64,000 bases of DNA from Roseinatronobacter domitianus (GTDB taxonomy: Bacteria > Pseudomonadota > Alphaproteobacteria > Rhodobacterales > Rhodobacteraceae): the NCBI RefSeq assembly GCF_023336755.1, contig NZ_JALZWP010000003.1, positions 62,001 through 126,000 of the forward strand, given 5' to 3'. Made by a program: the position numbers and the translations under genes. Shown here piece by piece: positions 62,052 through 64,000 of the stretch. Every line of letters starts with the position of its first letter. Position 1 is the first letter of the stretch. Under the pieces are notes generated by a model that saw nothing but the letters and a program-made list of their open reading frames with translations, ran no database searches and had not been told where the DNA came from.

Positions 62052-62083
62052 GAAAAACCCGCCCGTGATGACCAAGGGCGGGG
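62050..62083 (-). terminator. Rho-independent terminator after soxW
   Basis: On the minus strand CCCGCCC (reverse of 62076-62082) pairs with GGGCGGG (reverse of 62058-62064), loop 11 bases, followed by TTTTTCTT. It separates the soxVW message from the main sox operon. Confidence 0.85.
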
Positions 62084-62107
62084 ATAAAACAGAACAGTTG
62101 CAGTAGG

Positions 62108-62677
62108 TTACTGTGCCGCGCGCATTTCATCCAATCGGCGCGCCACATATTTCTGGAAATGTTCGTCGCCCTCGTAACCTTTCTCCAACACCCATTCCAG
62201 CATCAGTCGGGTACTGCCCTTCTCGAACGCGCCGGGCATGACAACTGCGGCCGATTCGCGCAGGCTGGCTGATTCGGGCGCCTCCTCGGAAGCGAAAATC
62301 AGCGTGGGCGTGAACACCACGCCCCAACGCCGGGCCATGTCACGTTCTTCCATCACGGTGCCGTCGAAATCGGTCACTTCCAGGTTGCCGAACAGGTTCA
62401 TCTGGATGACGTAGAATTTTTCGGACAGCAGACGCTCGATCTCTGGGTCGACATAGACGGTTTCATGCATCCGTGTGCAGTAGATACACCCGCGCTGTTC
62501 AAACATCAAAAGCAGGCGTTTACCTTCGGCATTCGCATCCGCCAGATCATCGCGCATATCGCGGAAGGTTTCCACGAACCAGTCAGGTTTGTGCAGACCG
62601 TCTTCTCCCAACGGCACGGCCGTGGCGGGGCCAGCCAGTATCAGGCCGGTTAGCAAGGCGTAAGCAAATCTCAGCAT
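62108..62677 (-). CDS. soxW: SoxW, periplasmic thioredoxin
   Basis: 189 residues. Signal (about 3-20, ending ATA), thioredoxin fold with CIYC (64-67) and the cis-Pro region VVFTPTLIF. It passes reducing power from SoxV toward the sox proteins. It is 16 bases downstream of soxV. Ends just before a terminator. Confidence 0.95.
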   Translation of the reverse strand: MLRFAYALLTGLILAGPATAVPLGEDGLHKPDWFVETFRDMRDDLADANAEGKRLLLMFEQRGCIYCTRMHETVYVDPEIERLLSEKFYVIQMNLFGNLEVTDFDGTVMEERDMARRWGVVFTPTLIFASEEAPESASLRESAAVVMPGAFEKGSTRLMLEWVLEKGYEGDEHFQKYVARRLDEMRAAQ

Positions 62678-62693
62678 GTTTTCCTCCCAGTTT

Positions 62694-63431
62694 TCAACCC
62701 AAGGTAGCAGTCCATGGCATGTTCCGAAGCATCCATTCGGCGATCAGGCTGATCGAATCGGTCGCTATCAGAATCGCGAAGACCACAAGCATACCACCCA
62801 TGACCTTTTCGACATGCGCCAGTTTCGACCGGTGCTTGCCGACCCAGTTCAGGAACGGGCGCGCGAACAGCGCTGCAATGACGAAAGGGAAGGTCATGGA
62901 AATGCCATAGACCGCCAGCAAAAGCCCACCGCGCCAGACCTCTCCCATACCCGACGCAACCATCAGGATCGCAGCCAGCGCGGGGCCGACACAGGGTGTC
63001 CACCCGAACCCGAAGGCCAACCCCATGACATAGGATCCGACCACGGATTTCGGGGCGCCGACATTCTCGATCCGGGCCTGCCGATACAGGAAGCCAATCT
63101 TGATAACCCCCAGAAAGTGCAGGCCAAACGCCAGCAAAACGGCGGCCGCGACCCACTTCAAAATGTCGCGGTAAGCGATAAACGCCTGCCCAAGCGCGGT
63201 TGCCCCCATCCCCAGCAGCACAAAAATACTGGTCACGCCCAGCGCAAAGGCAACAGAGGACAGCACAAGCCGCTTCTGCGCGCCGGGCTCAAGGCCGCCC
63301 TCATCGCGCAACTCTCCCATCGAGAGCCCGGCCATGTAGCATAGGTAAAACGGCACAATGGGCAGAATGCAGGGCGTGAAGAACGATAACAGCCCCGCCA
63401 GCGCCGCCCCTGCAAAACTGATATCGAACAT
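62694..63431 (-). CDS. soxV: SoxV, CcdA/DsbD-like thiol electron transporter
   Basis: 245 residues, six membrane segments. The two redox Cys are in FFTPCILPIVPFYL (Cys21) and FGWTPCVGPALAAI. It carries electrons from cytoplasmic thioredoxin across the membrane to SoxW and SoxS. It is divergent from soxS; the two start codons lie about 65-70 bases apart, as in Paracoccus. It could also supply CcmH-type thiol chemistry. Confidence 0.95.
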   Translation of the reverse strand: MFDISFAGAALAGLLSFFTPCILPIVPFYLCYMAGLSMGELRDEGGLEPGAQKRLVLSSVAFALGVTSIFVLLGMGATALGQAFIAYRDILKWVAAAVLLAFGLHFLGVIKIGFLYRQARIENVGAPKSVVGSYVMGLAFGFGWTPCVGPALAAILMVASGMGEVWRGGLLLAVYGISMTFPFVIAALFARPFLNWVGKHRSKLAHVEKVMGGMLVVFAILIATDSISLIAEWMLRNMPWTATLG

Positions 63432-63483
63432 GTGACCGGCTCCTTCGGGTTAGGGCCTGCATGCTGGTTGCAGCAGCCACAAC

Positions 63484-63507
63484 AACATATTACCTTATGC
63501 TTATGTT
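63484..63507. promoter_or_regulatory. Inverted repeat in the soxV-soxS divergent region
   Basis: AACATA (63484-63489), twelve bases, TATGTT (63502-63507), a perfect pair in an AT-rich patch. With an 8-base spacer the frame ATATTA/TTATGT (63487-63506) matches only 8 of 12 positions of the sox motif. In Paracoccus the corresponding soxS-soxV region binds SoxR. Confidence 0.3.
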
Positions 63508-63907
63508 TAGATCGTTTCGTCAACTTGCGGTTTGGGCCGCGCTTGCTGTTTTTACGCAACTCCCACCCGCCATGGCAGACCCTGCCAGCGGGCTGCGTCT
63601 GCTGATGATCGAACAGCCGGGCTGCGCTTATTGCGTGGCGTTCAACCGCGACATCGCCCCGATCTATGAAAAGACAGAGCATGGTGCAGCGGCCCCGCTG
63701 TTTCATGCCGACCTGCGCAAAGACATGCCCGAGGGGATCACCTTGGAATCGAGGCCCTTTGTGACCCCGACTTTCATCCTCATCGGCCCCGATGGCCACG
63801 AGATGTCGCGCATGACCGGCTTTCCGGGAGAAGATTTCTTCTGGCCTTATATCGCGAAAATGATTGAGGAAGCTCAGACCGAGCTGGGCCAACCCGCTTT
63901 GAACTGA
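63497..63907 (+). CDS. soxS: SoxS, periplasmic thioredoxin-like protein
   Basis: 136 residues from the ATG at 63497. Signal peptide FRSFRQLAVWAALAVF to about AMA (4-27), then CAYC (43-46) and the cis-Pro region FVTPTFILIG. In Paracoccus SoxS is needed for full sox expression and keeps SoxY reduced. Start uncertain: ATG 63461 has AGGG upstream but would add twelve non-signal-like residues over the AT-rich regulatory patch; ATG 63503 is also possible. No soxR is adjacent, and the last 93 bases of the window hold nothing I recognise. Confidence 0.9.
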   Translation: MLMFRSFRQLAVWAALAVFTQLPPAMADPASGLRLLMIEQPGCAYCVAFNRDIAPIYEKTEHGAAAPLFHADLRKDMPEGITLESRPFVTPTFILIGPDGHEMSRMTGFPGEDFFWPYIAKMIEEAQTELGQPALN

Positions 63908-64000
63908 CGGGTTTTGCCACAATCAACAGAATTTGACGCGCCGAACTCGCCACCTGCCTTCGCATCTGTTACAGTGTCTGGAACGATAGCGCGCTGATAT

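Noticed and set aside
63780-63965. Minus-strand frame at the right edge as soxR
   Set aside because: No winged-helix pattern and no paired Cys; it is antisense to soxS.

Overview
The window looks like chromosomal DNA from an alphaproteobacterium of the Rhodobacterales (Paracoccus/Roseobacter relatives). It is GC-rich and tightly packed, with many ATGA/GTGA stop-start overlaps. It carries lineage-typical genes (TIGR02300 'FYDLN acid' protein, DUF1285, DUF1643, a heterotetrameric-type sarcosine oxidase) and a sox cluster in Paracoccus order. The assignment is inferred from gene content; no rRNA is present.

Layout. 1-1758: end of a sarcosine oxidase operon (alpha C-terminus, gamma). 1850-3825: DEAD-box RNA helicase divergent from a cold-shock protein. 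3877-6595: ArsC-like protein, thymidine kinase, alanine dehydrogenase and its divergent Lrp-type regulator. 6705-11129: exported 5'-nucleotidase, murein endopeptidase, MFS permease and a small exported protein. 11194-17550: dapB, rbfA-(exported DUF2233)-truB-DUF1643, an M20 amidohydrolase, and pabB/pabC. 17673-23844: a type I secretion ABC transporter and adaptor, divergent from an exported unknown and a serralysin-like RTX metalloprotease. 24236-31120: urea ABC transporter urtABCDE plus a DMT permease. 31142-38796: tRNA-Ala(GGC), FYDLN protein, SprT-like metallohydrolase, ThpR, a CoxD/CoxE-like MoxR-VWA pair, ccmF-ccmH and an enoyl-CoA hydratase. 39120-40325: an orphan polytopic membrane protein. 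40525-46356: phoH-ybeY-corC-lnt, deoA, DUF1285. 46454-53122: a MoxR/DUF58/DUF4159/large membrane protein operon. 53236-63907: thiosulfate-oxidising sox cluster, soxVW and soxXYZABCDEF on the minus strand with divergent soxS.

How it works together. SoxYZ carries the sulfur substrate, SoxAX loads it, SoxB hydrolyses it, SoxCD oxidises it, and SoxEF are accessory redox proteins. SoxV, SoxW and SoxS supply periplasmic thiol reduction. The ccmF/ccmH genes would mature the many c-type hemes. Urea uptake, sarcosine and alanine oxidation and the secreted protease suggest a heterotroph that uses organic nitrogen and gains extra energy from thiosulfate (inference).

Main new observation. Three near-palindromes of the form ATATTC-N8-GAATAT, each matching 11 of 12 arm bases, lie in non-coding DNA: before soxX, in the soxA-soxB gap, and 16 bases before the start codon of the orphan membrane protein at 39120. 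The core resembles the ATTC-N8-GAAT operator I recall for the persulfide-sensing ArsR-family repressor SqrR. This ties an uncharacterised membrane protein about 20 kb away to the sulfur regulon. A second structural observation is a two-hairpin repeat present in two copies (6609-6668 and 34364-34427) with a shared tail.
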